Assembly (NCBI RefSeq): GCF_016802725.1 | Contig: NC_052671.1 | Location: 17,126,731 to 17,190,730, forward strand | DNA length: 64,000 nucleotides | Direction: 5' to 3' | Source: Solenopsis invicta | Taxonomy: Eukaryota; Arthropoda; Insecta; Hymenoptera; Formicidae | Shown: positions 1 to 11,750 of the stretch, in pieces | Position numbering within the stretch: the stretch's first letter is position 1 | Layout: every line of letters begins with the position of its first letter | Program-made: the position numbers and the translations under genes | Notes under the pieces: model-generated | Seen by the model: the letters and a program-made list of their open reading frames with translations, nothing else | Databases searched by the model: none | Told to the model about the DNA's origin: nothing

Positions 1-319
1 ACCACTAATAGTCACTTTCGCCAAAATAATAGAGATTTTTTGAATTAAATAAAATTTTTATTCAAACAAATAATGTTTCGTTAAGCATATGTTGTTTAAA
101 TAAAACAATTTTTAGCAACTTTTAGTTAAATAAATTAATAAAAGGATAACCCCTGTTGAATCAGACAAAGTAAACAATAAATATGCAGATGATTGCAGAA
201 ATACAATCAAGTTTATTGTAATTGAGAATTCACAGTGGACGTTCAGTGCAGCAAAGAGAAGTGAAGAACAAAAGATAATATCGCGCACGATGCTACGCGT
301 CTGGTCGATTACTGAGAGT

Positions 320-590
320 GTGGTCAAGTTGACGCTACAGATGCTGTGAATTCTTTGACTGGTCAATTTGTAAAATTCTTTGTTCTGATTGATAATCAAA
401 TACTTCGAAGTATTTGTAGTGTCTAGTTGGCCTCCGCCTGAGTCGATAAAGGGTGCGGTCAATTAAGTTGATGTCACGAATGCTTTGAAACATCCTTTGG
501 TTAATCGATTTGTAAAATTCTTTGTTCTGATTGGTTAATTAAATACTTCGGAGCATTTACAGCGTCTAATTGACCTCAGGCAGACATAGT
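320..590. repeat. Two tandem ~140-base repeat units with a palindromic core
   Basis: Units beginning near 327 and 467 share TTTGTAAAATTCTTTGTTCTG followed by a small palindrome (AAATACTTCGAAGTATTT in the first). A third copy lies at 2975-3080 inside family A element 1. Nothing coding is seen; the 116-codon minus-strand open frame over the first unit is not conserved between units. Confidence 0.7.
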
Positions 591-1439
591 AAATCGATAA
601 TAAGCGGAAGATTCAAATATTTTAATTTAAAAGTATAAAAACAGAAAATTTGGGTTTTTTTTATATTACTGCAACATAATCAATCAAATGCAAGTTTTAT
701 TGTCTTGGCTCAATATTATAATAAAAGAATACACAGAAGAAAACATAACAATAGATTAAAAATTTAAGAATAAAAATTGTATAATTAAAACTTTAATAAA
801 GATAATTCTATTAAATCATATTAGATGTATAAATAAAGCAGAGACGAATACTTTGACTTTTCTGGATATAGAATATCTCATCGAAGCGGAAGGGGGAAAG
901 TGATTTCAATAACATACAAATATTTTAGTGTGTTGTAGAGTGCAACGTGGGCATTCTAATCAAATACTATTTTTTATTAAATCACTTAAATTTCTTAAAA
1001 TTTGTCGAAAATTAAAATATTTTTTTTAAATACCCCGAATTCTCTGGGTGTGGAATTCCATACCCATGGGAGCTGTGAGTGTGGAAAAATCCATATCCTA
1101 CATAAGGAAGTCGCCGTGTATGAAATAAAGAATCCAAAATTTGTCTAAGCTGTTACAAAAATAATTTAAAATTAATTAAACCAAGAAAAGACATCAATTT
1201 TTGCTTTCTTTTATGGTTATTTAATGTTGATTAAAAATGATATTGTGAAAGACTCAACATATTTGACACTGTATTCTTTACAAATGTTAACAGGGGAAAA
1301 ATGCTGCAAAAGCGTGCGCATCAATTTGTTCTTCTTTCAGCAATATGGGCACACATTGATTTCAATGATTTAAAAGCACTAATTTCAATCTAATACACAA
1401 AAAACTTCTTGAAGACCCTTCGAAAGTTTAATGATAATT
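591..1439. other. AT-rich stretch without gene
   Basis: No open frame, RNA gene or recognised repeat family is visible. The DNA is AT-rich with short homopolymer runs. Confidence 0.6.
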
Positions 1440-2260
1440 TAGAGCAATTATTCGCTGAGAATTCGGTACAAAATCACGAAAACGGTTTACAGAGCAAGAG
1501 TAACACAACAAACCATTTCCAAACATCTACACAAGATGTAAAAGAAAGATATAAAGATCCATAAAGAAAGAAAATGACTTCCGAAAGAAAATGAACTTAC
1601 TGAAACCAACAAAAATCACCAAGGAACTGTGTATCTTTCTCTTCTTAAATTAAGCAACGTAAAAAGGCTTTGTTGTGGAAAATTATTACAAGCGAAAAAT
1701 GAATATTTTATGACAATCCGAAACGCAAGAAGCCATGGATCCCAGCGAATTTATCAACATTGATTGGAAAGCCCGAGTGCTTCGAAAAGAAAGTTCTGTT
1801 CTGCATTTGATGGGATGTATATTAAGGGCGTTATTAATTATGAGTTGATGCAATAAAACAATTACGGCGGACTTGTATCAACATCAATTAATCCGCTTGA
1901 GTCAGGAATTGCAATGAAAACGCCCGTATATTGATAAAGGAGAATGTCCTGTGAAATTGCTGCATGTCAACGCCAGACCGCACATTGTTTCTAATACAAA
2001 AGATCATAATGAGTCCTGGCTGGTACGTCTTGCGGCACCCGATGTATTCACCAAATATAACACTTTCGGATTACCATTTGTTTCCATTGATGCAACAAAC
2101 TTTATTCTATACGAATTTTCAATCTATGAATGAGATTTGAAAGTAGCTTGACGATTTTATTTTGTCCAAAAATATTGCATTTTAAGATGGAATTCGCAAA
2201 TTATCTAAAAGATGATTTAAAATAATAGAAAGCAGCAGCGAATACTTTAATTACATTATT
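1440..2260 (+). pseudogene. Degenerate mariner transposase
   Basis: A decayed mariner transposase is readable across frames. It shows a helix-turn-helix end (TISKHLHKM near 1519), the catalytic-region segment YDNPKRKKPW near 1710, TITADLYQHQLIRLSQELQ near 1858, and KLLHVNARPH near 1954. Stops and frameshifts break every frame. In the second catalytic motif, normally HDNARPH, the Asp codon reads Val (1966-1968). The copy resembles the SETMAR/Hsmar1-like branch of mariner transposases. Terminal inverted repeats were not found, so only the coding remnant is called. Confidence 0.85.
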
Positions 2261-2287
2261 TTTTTTTGTTTTCTTTTAAAATAACCC

Positions 2288-4269
2288 TTACGGAGATAAA
2301 CTATTACGTAACTATTGAAAAAATTATTAATAAAACTATTGGATTATTTGTCATAGTTTTTTCGCATATTATTAGGACGAACTATTAGTTCAATAATAGA
2401 ACTATTGAATTTTCCTATTGAAGGATTTTGAGCCAAATAATCATTAAACAATTACAAAGTGACTATTGATTTTCAATAATCACTTTCGTAGTAGTATAGT
2501 GATTATTTGGCCTATTAAATAAAATAAAAATAAAAACACTTTTTAAATCAAAAAAGAATTTTTTATTTGTGAAACCAGAATTCTATTATATTCTCAACTT
2601 TTTTAATTGTAAAGGTGCTAGATTCGTAGTTTTTCTCGGGAATTTTTTTTTAATGTTTATTTTTTATTAATATTTATTTTCTCAACTTATTTCGGAAAAA
2701 AAAGTTATTTAACATTCATTTAATTTTTTTTTTCATTAAATATTTATTTAAAATAATTTTTTAAAAACTCTTTTTAAACATCTTTTTAGTATTGTTTAAG
2801 TACTTATTTTTCGTGAATCATTTATTTGAGAAAATAATTTCAGTAAACATATATACATGTATATAACCTTTACTTAATTTTTTTTCAATATTTAGTCTTC
2901 ATTAATAAATGTTTATTTAATATTTATTTAATACTTAGTTAAATTGTTTAAATTTGCAAGCGAATTTAAAAGATAATGCTACAAATGTTTTAAAGCATCT
3001 TTTGATTGGTCAATTTGTAAAATTCTTTGTTCTGATTAGTTAAGCAAATGCTTCGCAGCATTTGTAGTGTTTGATTGGCCGTAACTCAAGTCGTAACCGT
3101 ACCAAATATTGCTTGACTTTTGCGACTTCTGTGAACTGATCTCTGATGATCTGCAAACACTTTGTGTTAACACATTACTAATGAGGTTAATATATATTGT
3201 CAAAAAAATAATACATATAATTAAACCATATTATTTATATAAACATATATAAAATTATAGTTTTTTACAGATTTTCACAAATAAATGGCATCTAGAATAA
3301 CTTTTTTAATATTTATTTAAATAAGAATACAACTAGAAAAAAATCAATATGATACAATAATTAAATTAAATATGAAAAAATTTTTATTGTTTAATTTTAA
3401 ATCTTTATTCTAAATAATTATTTAAAACAAGTTGAAACTTAAACGTTTCTTAAGTAGATTTTAAAATAAATAATAAAATAAATAAATAGTTTGAATATTA
3501 AATATACATATATTAACTAAGCATTAAATAAATATTAAATAAACATTTATTAATGAAGACTAAATATTGAAAAGAAAAAATTAAGTAAAGATTATATACA
3601 TGTATATATGTTTACTGAAATTATTTTCTCAAATAAATAATTCACGAAAAATAAGTACTTAAACAATACTAAAAAGATGTTTAAAAAGAGTTTTTAAAAA
3701 ATTATTTTAAATAAATATTTAAAGAAAAAAAAGATTAAATGAATGTTAAATATATTCTTTTTCCGAAATAAGTTGAAAAAATAAATATTAATAAAAAATA
3801 AACATTTAAAAAATATTTAAAAAACTTTGTCTTCCGTTTGGGTCACTACACCATAACAAAACAACTGTTGCTTTTCTGTAATCATTAATGTTGTAATGAT
3901 TATTGGGCCATATAACAATTCAAGGATAGTTCAATTACTGAAAGCTAATAAATCTTTCAACTATTAAAAGTAGTGTGTGCTGTAGTGATTATTGTAATCT
4001 GATTATGAAATCAGTAATCATTTAATAAAAGAACTATTAGGGAATGATTACTACAAATAATCAGATTTGACGTCAATAATTAATACAGTTAAAAATTATT
4101 AGGCAGTGATTATTACATAATCTAATTATGAAATCAATAATTACTCACTTAAAAACCATTGGGAAATGATTATTGCGAATAATTTGATTGGATGCTACAT
4201 AATCACTAATTAGAGAATGAATTGTAAGCCAATAGTGATTACTGGCTTTCCAATAGTTCATTTCCGTGC
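2288..4269. mobile_element. Family A element, copy 1 (non-coding, inverted-repeat DNA transposon)
   Basis: The ends are related inverted repeats: left CTTACGGAGATAAACTATT, right reverse complement GCACGGAAATGAACTATTG. Subterminal DNA is full of short ATTATTG/CAATAAT words. The copy carries long internal inverted arms (2636-2950 and 3490-3815) and a core at 3080-3340 that contains GTGTTAACACATTA. Copy 2 lies at 6876-8434 in opposite orientation and lacks the first internal arm. No transposase frame is present, so this is a MITE-like non-autonomous element. Confidence 0.75.
2636..3815. repeat. Long inverted arms inside family A copy 1
   Basis: About 310 bases at 2636-2950 are nearly the reverse complement of 3490-3815. 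Landmarks are AACTTATTTCGGAAAA, TATACATGTATATA and TCTTCATTAATAAATG. The spacer holds a copy of the repeat found at 320-590 and the family core. Copy 2 (7310-7620) has only one such arm, so copy 1 acquired the second arm as an inverted duplication. Confidence 0.8.
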
Positions 4270-4477
4270 TATGGTGCCAGGAAATTTGATGACGTAACTC
4301 CATTATATCACACATCTCTCTGACCATAATTCATCAATGTTTTGTCCATCTGTTTTGTATATAATGTGTTACATTTTAATACTCCAGCTTATGTAACTGT
4401 TTGCATTACAACAGTAAATTTCATTCATCATCTATAACTACGACTCGTTTTTAGTCGCTTCTATCGCATCTGTTGCA

Positions 4478-4599
4478 TCCCAAGCAAAACAACAAGTCAA
4501 AACGACATCAAAATGAATCGTAATTAATCAAAAAGTGACTTTTAATGATCGTTTTGCAATCACTTTGACATCATTTTGACATCTCTGTTCTGCTTGGGA
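4478..4599. mobile_element. 122-base MITE with CCCAAGC ends
   Basis: The unit begins TCCCAAGCAAAACAAC and ends with the complement CTGTTCTGCTTGGGA. Arms repeat GTCAAAACGACATCAAAATG in inverted form and meet in a short centre. It is too small to encode anything and is a typical insect hairpin MITE. Confidence 0.75.
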
Positions 4600-5353
4600 T
4601 CATATACCTATATAAATTTTAAACGTTCTTAAACATTTCAATTTTCTTCTTCTGGAGAAAAAGAGAATTGAAATGTGTTCTATCTTTCTTTTTCATTTTT
4701 TAATTCAATCTTTCTTTTCCATTTTTTTCTTTCAGATTATTTATTTTTCAGTTCCTCCTTTCTTGTAACTATCTCAATTAATGTATATTGATTTATTTTA
4801 TTTTCTTTATTTTCACTCTCTGAATTCTTATATTTTTTCTTATAGTATTACAATTACTTATCTTTTAAAGAATTTTTACTTTATATTTATGTCTGATTCT
4901 ATGTATTTGCCTATTTTATCTTTATTTTCTCTTAGCTACTTTATCTTCTTGCACTTTCTTTTCCTGTTAACATACATGATGTTTTGTACTGCTTCAGTTT
5001 TTATTGTACTTTTTACTTCTAATCATGTTATTTCAGTATATACATATATCTATTATTTTAATCATATATTTTCGCAAATATTATAAATATTTTAATTTGC
5101 TACACTCTTATCTTTAATTTCTTCATCTTATGATTTAATAATATAATAAATAGTTATTTAAGTATTGTATTATAAATTCAGATTTTAAGACAAGCCTCAA
5201 AACGTACTAATCCCTCACCTTTTGATGTGTACTTTCCTTTATTATCTTTCTGTATATCAATTCATTTTTCTCTAATTATTGTACTTCAATATAAATATTA
5301 CTATTAAATTCGATTATCAATGAAGATTTCGAAGTATAGCAGTTTGAACAGAT
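4600..5353. other. AT-rich stretch without gene
   Basis: A 101-codon Phe/Tyr/Ile-rich open frame (4781-5086, plus) arises from T-rich DNA and has no start context, domain or homologue I recognise. Nothing else is seen. Confidence 0.6.
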
Positions 5354-6489
5354 TATACAGAATGTCCCAAAAAGATCATATTTTCTCTTAAGAACGGATT
5401 CTTTGGAACATTCTAAGAAAAAAATCCTAATTTGAAAATGTAAGTATAATAGTTTTCAAATTATTCGCGATTAAAGTTTACAAATTACAGTGCTGACATT
5501 TCGCGCGTTCAGGCATGGTGACATGACAAGGGGTGAAGGTACCACAAAGGTATCTCTTGACATTGAGGTTGTCATATAAACACGCAGTGATATTTTTAGT
5601 AAGAATTTATTTCTATAGGAAACATATTTGTACATTACGTATGCATAATTAACATTTTCAACAAAATATCAATTCAATAATAAGGTGTTAAGATCGCCGC
5701 TGGGTCAACTGTCAAAGTAAATTTAGTACAATTACTGATATTATTGATACATTATAAAAGTTCTTAACATATGAACACGGTAATGAATTTACTTTGACAA
5801 CTGATTCAATGGCTATCGTAACATCCTTGTTATTAAATTAATATTTTGTTGAAAACATTACTTACGCATACGTGTCCAAAAATATGTTTCCTGTAGAAAT
5901 AATTTCTTAATAAAAATGTCACTGCGTATTTATATGACAATCACAATATCAAGAGGATACCCTTGTGATATCTTCACCTCTTATCATGTCACCATGCCTG
6001 AGCGCGCAAAATGTCAGCTCTGTGATTCGTAAACTTTGATGATTCGTAAACTAATCGCGAATAATTTGAAAGCTATTTTACCTTCGACATTTTCGTATTA
6101 CAATTCTTTTTCTTAGAATGTAACAAAAAATCCGCTCTTAAGAGAATGTCGCCGCAATACGCATTGGTTAGAGAAATTCTGCTGGTTCTGTTAGACGTCG
6201 AATTTATTCGAAAGTGAAAAGGAATCTGAATAATGTAGAGATTAAAAGGTAGTGTTCGTTCGAATTTATTCGAGAGAACTGAGTATAGCGCGTTACATCG
6301 AGCATCGTGTTGGCCGAACTCGTATTGATACAGTCATGAAGAGAGGTAGTAACATGCTATACTCATGTGAGATCAGCGTGGTCTCAGTATTGAAGTCCGA
6401 GTAAACGGAATTTAAAGGGCGGATTCGAAGTATAGTATTAATATTTAGGGCAAACAGAGGAAATATGATATTCTGGGACACCTTGTATA
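5354..6489. mobile_element. Foldback element with TATACA..GTGTCCC ends, right arm interrupted
   Basis: The left arm starts TATACAGAATGTCCCAAAAA at 5354. The right arm ends with the complement CTGGGACACCTTGTATA at 6489. Arms of about 390 bases meet near 5755; both carry the GGCATGGTGACATGA motif and an OAT-like CAACTGTCAAAGTAAATT stretch. About 300 bases (6149-6458) interrupt the right arm between CTCTTAAGAGAA and AAATATGATATTC. No coding frame is seen. Confidence 0.75.
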
Positions 6490-6875
6490 TGTTTAACTAA
6501 AACTCTCTACCATGTTTTATTTTATCAATTTCAAATTGTTTTTTTTTTTTTTTTTTAAATTGCTTATATGAACCAAGACGGAGGGCAAGACGGGGTAGTT
6601 AAGGTTTGATGATGAATAAAAGCTAGGTTTTCATAATCAACGAATCTGCATCTTTACTTCTTAAATATTCTGTGGATATCAATGTAACTACCATTAAATA
6701 AAATCTTTAAAAAATCACGAACTTTATTTAACAAAAATAAAAAGTAGGCATTTCTTCTCATCTTACCTTACGGGCAAGAAAATGACTATTTATATTTGTG
6801 TTGCGAATGAAACAATGTAATGTATTAGATGTACAAATAAACAGTCCAATGTTTTTGGGTGAAATCAAGGTTTTC
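6490..6875. other. Gene-free stretch
   Basis: AT-rich with a T-run at 6538-6556 and a GGGCAAGACGGG-type word near 6587 that recurs loosely near 6770 and 46280. No feature is supported. Confidence 0.5.
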
Positions 6876-8434
6876 CTTACGGCAATAAATTATTAGAAAG
6901 CCAATAATCACTATTGGCTTATAATAGTGATTATTTCTTCTTTAGTTATTATGTAACATTCAATAATCGGATCATTCACAATAATAACTCCTCAATAGTT
7001 TTTGAGTGAGTGATTATTGATTTCATAATCAAATTATTTGCAATAATCACTGCTCAATAGTTTTTAACTGTAGCGATTATTGATTCCAAATCAGATTATT
7101 TGAGAAATAATCATTCTCCAATAATTCTTTAATTGATTCATTTTACTACTTTAAATAGTTATATGCATGATTATTAGCTTTTAGTAGTTGAACTATTCTT
7201 GAATTTTTGGGCCCAATAATCATTACACCATTAAGTAATTACTGAAAACCAGTAGTTACTTTGTAATGGTGTAGTGATCCAAACAGCAGACAATATTTTT
7301 TAAATATTATTTTGAATGTTTATTTTTTATTAACATTTATTTTCTCAACTCATTTCGGAAAAAAATTTATTTAACATTTATATTTAATATTTTTTTTCTT
7401 TGAATATTTATTTAAAATATTAATTTCTTAGAAACGTTTTTTAAACATTTATTTAATATTGTTTAAGTATTTATTTTTCTTATGAATTATTTATTTGAGA
7501 AAATAATTTTGGTAAACATACGAGCCTATATATAACCTTTACTAAATATTTTTTTCAATACTTAATCTTCATCAATAAATATTTAATATTTATTTAATGT
7601 TTTTTTAATATATACTTAACATTTAAACTATTTATTTATTTTATTGTTTATTTTATAATTCATTTAAGAAACGTTTAAATTTTAATTTATTTTACATACT
7701 TATTTAGAATAAAGGTTTACAATTAAACAATAAACAATTTTTTAATAGTTAATTTAATTTTTGTACCATATTGATCTTTTTTCAGTTGTAGTCTTATTTA
7801 AATAAATATCAGAAAAGTCATTCCAGATGCTATTTACTTGTGAAAATCTGTAAAAAACTATAATTTTATGTATGTTTATATAAATAATATGGTTTAATTA
7901 TATTCGTTTTGATAACATATATTCACCTAATTTATCAATGAAATACATGTTAATACAAGGTATTTACAAATCGCTAGGGATCAGTTCGCAGAAAAGTCGC
8001 AGAAGTTAAACTTTGTTCACGACTTGGATAGGTGACCACTTAAAAATTTTTGAAAAAAATTCTAAAGAGAAAACTTCTGCGAAACTAGCACTTTCACAAT
8101 TTAAAAAATTAGGAAAAGAATTATAGTTTCACAGAGAAATAAATTCTTTTTATATTTAAAAAATATTTTTATTTTTACTTTTTTTAATGTGTCCAATAAT
8201 CATTACACCACTACGAAAGTGATTATTAATAATCACTTTGATTGATGATTTGCAATCGTGTGGTGATTATTGAGCTCAAATAATCCTTCAATAGCTACAT
8301 CTAATAGTTTTACAATTGAAATAGTTTGTCCCAATAAATCGCGAAAAAAACTACAACGAATAATTCAATAGTTTTATTTTATTAATAATTTTTCAATAGT
8401 GATTATTGGCTTTTCAATAGTTCATTTCTATAAG
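6876..8434. mobile_element. Family A element, copy 2
   Basis: Terminal inverted repeats are clear. The left end is CTTACGGCAATAAATTATT, then AAAGCCAATAATCACTA. The right end is its near-complement, ending TTCATTTCTATAAG. The copy is inverted relative to copy 1 at 2288-4269 and matches it segment by segment (6880-7300 to 3835-4290, 7310-7620 to 3490-3815, 7720-8030 to 3090-3340, 8190-8434 to 2288-2520). It has no transposase. Confidence 0.75.
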
Positions 8435-9124
8435 GGAGATATTCTCCATGCGTTAAATACCAATATAATTATTGCTTATTTACATTATTCACATATTCAG
8501 TATATAATAGTATCAGCATAATTAAAAAGAGAAATAATTAGTAGTTGGGAAAGTAGGAGCTTTTAAGATAATGAAAGAACATGATGAAGGAGATATACAT
8601 AGTACGCAAAGTCTAGCAAATGCTATCCTGTATTTTAAAACAACATGTTACTCAACGTCCAAGAGAAATACACGTGTACATCAAGGATTCTAATGAACCC
8701 AATAAAAAATGATAATGGAATCGTTGATTTGATAAGTCATTTCTTACTGGAGAGGGGAACTAATAAGTGTAAAGTTTAAACAAATGTTGAAACAATGAAG
8801 TCGTAAAAAATGTGATTAAGTAACAATAATTAATGAATAAGATTTAGACGGATTTAAATGGAAATTGTTAGAGACTTTATTCTGATATAATCTGCCGATC
8901 ATGATTAAGACTACAGCTAAGTGACATTAAAAAAATTTAACAATGAAAATTTTAGCATGTTAGATATGTACTTAGATACATAAATGTTAGATCAAATATG
9001 AAACTATTAAATAACAAATGATATACAATAGCCTTGTGAGAAGGAAGTGTGAAGAAAGAAAAGTATATGGATAATAGATTATGGATAAAAATACGTTGAA
9101 AGTGGTTATTAAGTATGATCGGAG
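8435..9124. other. Gene-free stretch upstream of an RT scrap
   Basis: The composition is A-rich with many GAAAG words, as in a decayed retrotransposon on the minus strand. I could not read a convincing protein here. Confidence 0.4.
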
Positions 9125-9318
9125 AAAAGAAAGTGCTGAATTTAAAAGGCCATGATGTAGCTTAGCCAGAAGTAAATCGTGATCGACAATATCAAAGGAT
9201 TTAGAAAAATCAAGAGTGATAAGAGTTGATAATGATTCCCTGTCAAAACTACGTAAAATAGAGTCAGAAATATGTAGTAGTGCGGTTACTATGCTGTGCT
9301 GTCGACGAAAATCGGATA
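9125..9318 (-). pseudogene. Non-LTR reverse transcriptase fragment
   Basis: On the minus strand the frame reads SDFRRQHSIVTALL, then LITLDFSKSFDIVDHDLL and LAKLHHGLL. This matches the fingers/palm junction of jockey/CR1-like reverse transcriptases, including motif A (LDFSKAFD), whose first catalytic Asp is kept. Only about 60 residues survive; flanking sequence is broken. Two further, more decayed copies of the same motif lie at 9749-9840 (+) and 10025-10125 (-). Confidence 0.8.
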
Positions 9319-9638
9319 TTTCGGAATGATGATCGAGATGTTAAGAAAATTCTGGAGTTGATGAAAGTAGACGGATTCAAGAATCTTAGAGAGAAAAAAA
9401 AAGAAAAATAAGACAAAAAAGGAAAGAAAAAGAATCATGAAATTTTGGTAACGAAATAACAGTAAAATACTTCCAAGAAATAGGAAAAATATTATCAATT
9501 TAAGTAAAAATTAATAATATAAACGAATAGATTAAGATACGATCCGATAGATCATATCCAGAAATAAACTTTAGGTTTTTTGGAATCAGGTTGCACTTAG
9601 ACATAATTATTAGATTAAAGTGCAATTAGTAAAGGATA

Positions 9639-10230
9639 GCGCGAGTAAAGAACGGAGAGTAACTAAGAGTGTATAAGAAGCAGCTAGAAGAGAGTCAATA
9701 AAATGATTATTTATAATAGACGGATCAAAGAATAAATCGACGATCCAAAACCTTTGATGCTATCAATCATGATTTACTTGTAGCTAAACTACATCATAGC
9801 TTTACAAATTCAGCATTTTCTATTTTCCGAAGTCATGAAAAGTCTCATTTATATTGTTAAAAAATTGGACGTTCAAAATGTGTTTTAAAAACGTTCTAAA
9901 TAGAAGTTAAAAATTTTTTTAGAAATTAAATTTTTAAATTAAATTTTTTAAAAATTTGTTAACTTCTATTTAAAACGTTTTTAAAACACATTTTGAACGT
10001 CCAATTTTTTAACAAAATAAATGAGACTTTTCATGACTTCGGAAAATAGAAAATGCTGAATTTGTAAATCTATGATGTAGCTTAGCTACAAGTAAATCAT
10101 GATTGACAGCATCAAAGGTTTTGGATCGTCGATTTGCTCTTTGATCCGTCTATTATAAATAATCATTTTATTGACTCTCTTCTAGCTGCTCCTTATACAC
10201 TGTTAGTTACTTTACGTCCTTTACTCGCGC
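9639..10230. repeat. ~590-base near-perfect palindrome built from RT-derived DNA
   Basis: The left arm opens GCGCGAGTAAAG at 9639 and the right arm closes CTTTACTCGCGC at 10230; the centre lies near 9935. Arms of ~290 bases differ at few positions, so the duplication is young. Each arm holds a reverse-transcriptase scrap reading TFDA(I/V)NHDLLVAKLHH, plus strand in the left arm and minus strand in the right. No intact gene is present. Confidence 0.85.
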
Positions 10231-10504
10231 TTAAAAATTTTTTTTTAAATTTAATTTTTAAATTCTATTTAAAACTTCTATTTAGAACGTTTTTAACCAT
10301 CAAATTAAAATTTTTGAAAAATTTAATTTTAATAAGCTCAAAAATTGGATATATTGACGTTCCTAAAATGTTATTTTGTATAAATGTCCTATAATAAAAA
10401 TATTAATAAAAGTTTGGAGTAAGATAAAAATAAGTAAGACATATATTAACAAAATTTTTTTTAACTCTACTTAAAAAATAATTAAAAAATTTAATAGTCC
10501 TTGC

Positions 10505-10783
10505 AAATATAAATTTCCAAAGTTGTTAAATTTATAGTTATCAAAATTATTTCGTTTTCTCTCAGTATAGCTGCAGTTAGATTATATGTATAATTTGTTA
10601 CACTGTTGCCAATATTTAGAATATTTTTAGCAAAAAATTTTTTAATGCAATGAACTTGCATATAGACTTATACTTTAATTTGCATAAGTTAAAGTATAAG
10701 ATCGAGATAATCGTATACTTATTTTATTAATGTTATTATTATATGACTATTTTTTAAATGCTATACGATAATATGTAATAATA
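10505..10783. repeat. Repeat C, uninterrupted copy
   Basis: The segment AATTTCCAAAGTTGTTAAAT through CTGCAGTTAGATTATA and CACTGTTGCCAATA to CAATGAACTTGCATATAGAC is repeated at 12705-15735. In that second copy it is interrupted by a mariner and by a family D element. This copy therefore serves as the empty site for both insertions. Confidence 0.75.
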
Positions 10784-11750
10784 CTTAGAGAGCACATGAC
10801 GTCCAATGGACATCCGAATACGGACACCGGGATGTCCATGGGACATCCAAATATGGTCCGACGTACGTCCGTAGGACGTCCGTTTTGCACAACTTTAGAC
10901 GTCTATTGAACATCCAAAAAGAGGACCTAAAATGGACATAATTTTCAGTACCTTTCCAAAAAAAATTTATTTATAAATATTTATTTTAATACTGTAAAAA
11001 ACAATTTGCTTAGTGTTAAATAAAATAAAAATGTTACTTAAAGTAAAAAAAATTGGGATTTTTTCTCAAGAAATTTTTTCGGAAATTTTCAGGCCACCTA
11101 TCTAAATCGTAACTTTGCCGAACGTTGCTTGATCTGTAAGACTGCTGCGAACTGATACCTGGTGATCATCTGTGAACACTGTGTTAACACATGTATATCG
11201 AGTCAATATGTGTTGTTAAAAAAGATGAAACATATAATTAAAGCATATTATTTAAACACATAAAATTATATTTTTTTACAATTATGATTTGGATGGATAA
11301 CCCCTTGGAAATTTCCGGAAAAAATTCTTAATAAAAATTCTCGATTTTTCTTACTTTAAAAAACATTTTTGTTTTATTTAATGTTAAGAAAACGGTTTTT
11401 TACAGTATTAAAATAAATATTTTTTTCGTAAAAACATTGTCAAATCAGCGAAAGCAATACGTCGCGAGCAGATTTAGAAAATTTTAAAAATAAGATGAAC
11501 ACTTTTAAAATGTCCAAATGTAAACATACTTTATATTTGTGACAAAAAATGCATGAAACATTATGCCTGCGCGGTAATAGCGCGCTTCCCGATTAACATC
11601 CAAATCCGAATATCCTATGGACGTCCAAAATTGGCCATTAGTGGACGTCTCAAATTGGACATACGATGGACGTCCATTTCACGTCCATGGACATGCGGAC
11701 GTAAAATGAACCTAAAACGAATGTCCATAAGATGTACTGTGCTATCTAGG
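10784..11750. mobile_element. Family B element, copy 1 (GGACGTCCA-rich termini)
   Basis: The ends are inverted: left CTTAGAGAGCACATGACGTCC, right complement of CCTAGATAGCACAGTAC. Both ~150-base termini are packed with GGACGTCCA-like palindromes and ATGGACATCC words. Internal arms with AAGAAAACGGTTTTTTACAG are inverted around a core at about 11090-11290. That core resembles the core of family A. Short open frames across the termini (11553-11753 plus, 11615-11878 minus) come from the repeat itself. Confidence 0.75.

Noticed and set aside
112..462. 116-codon minus-strand open frame
   Set aside because: It covers a tandem non-coding repeat (320-590) and the frame is not kept in the second unit or in the copy at 2975; composition is AT-driven.
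320..3080. CRISPR-like array
   Set aside because: Only three dispersed ~100-140-base units, irregular spacing, eukaryotic DNA.
4781..5086. 101-codon hydrophobic open frame that could look like a membrane protein
   Set aside because: T-rich DNA gives Phe/Leu/Ile/Tyr codons in any frame; there is no start context, domain or splice structure.
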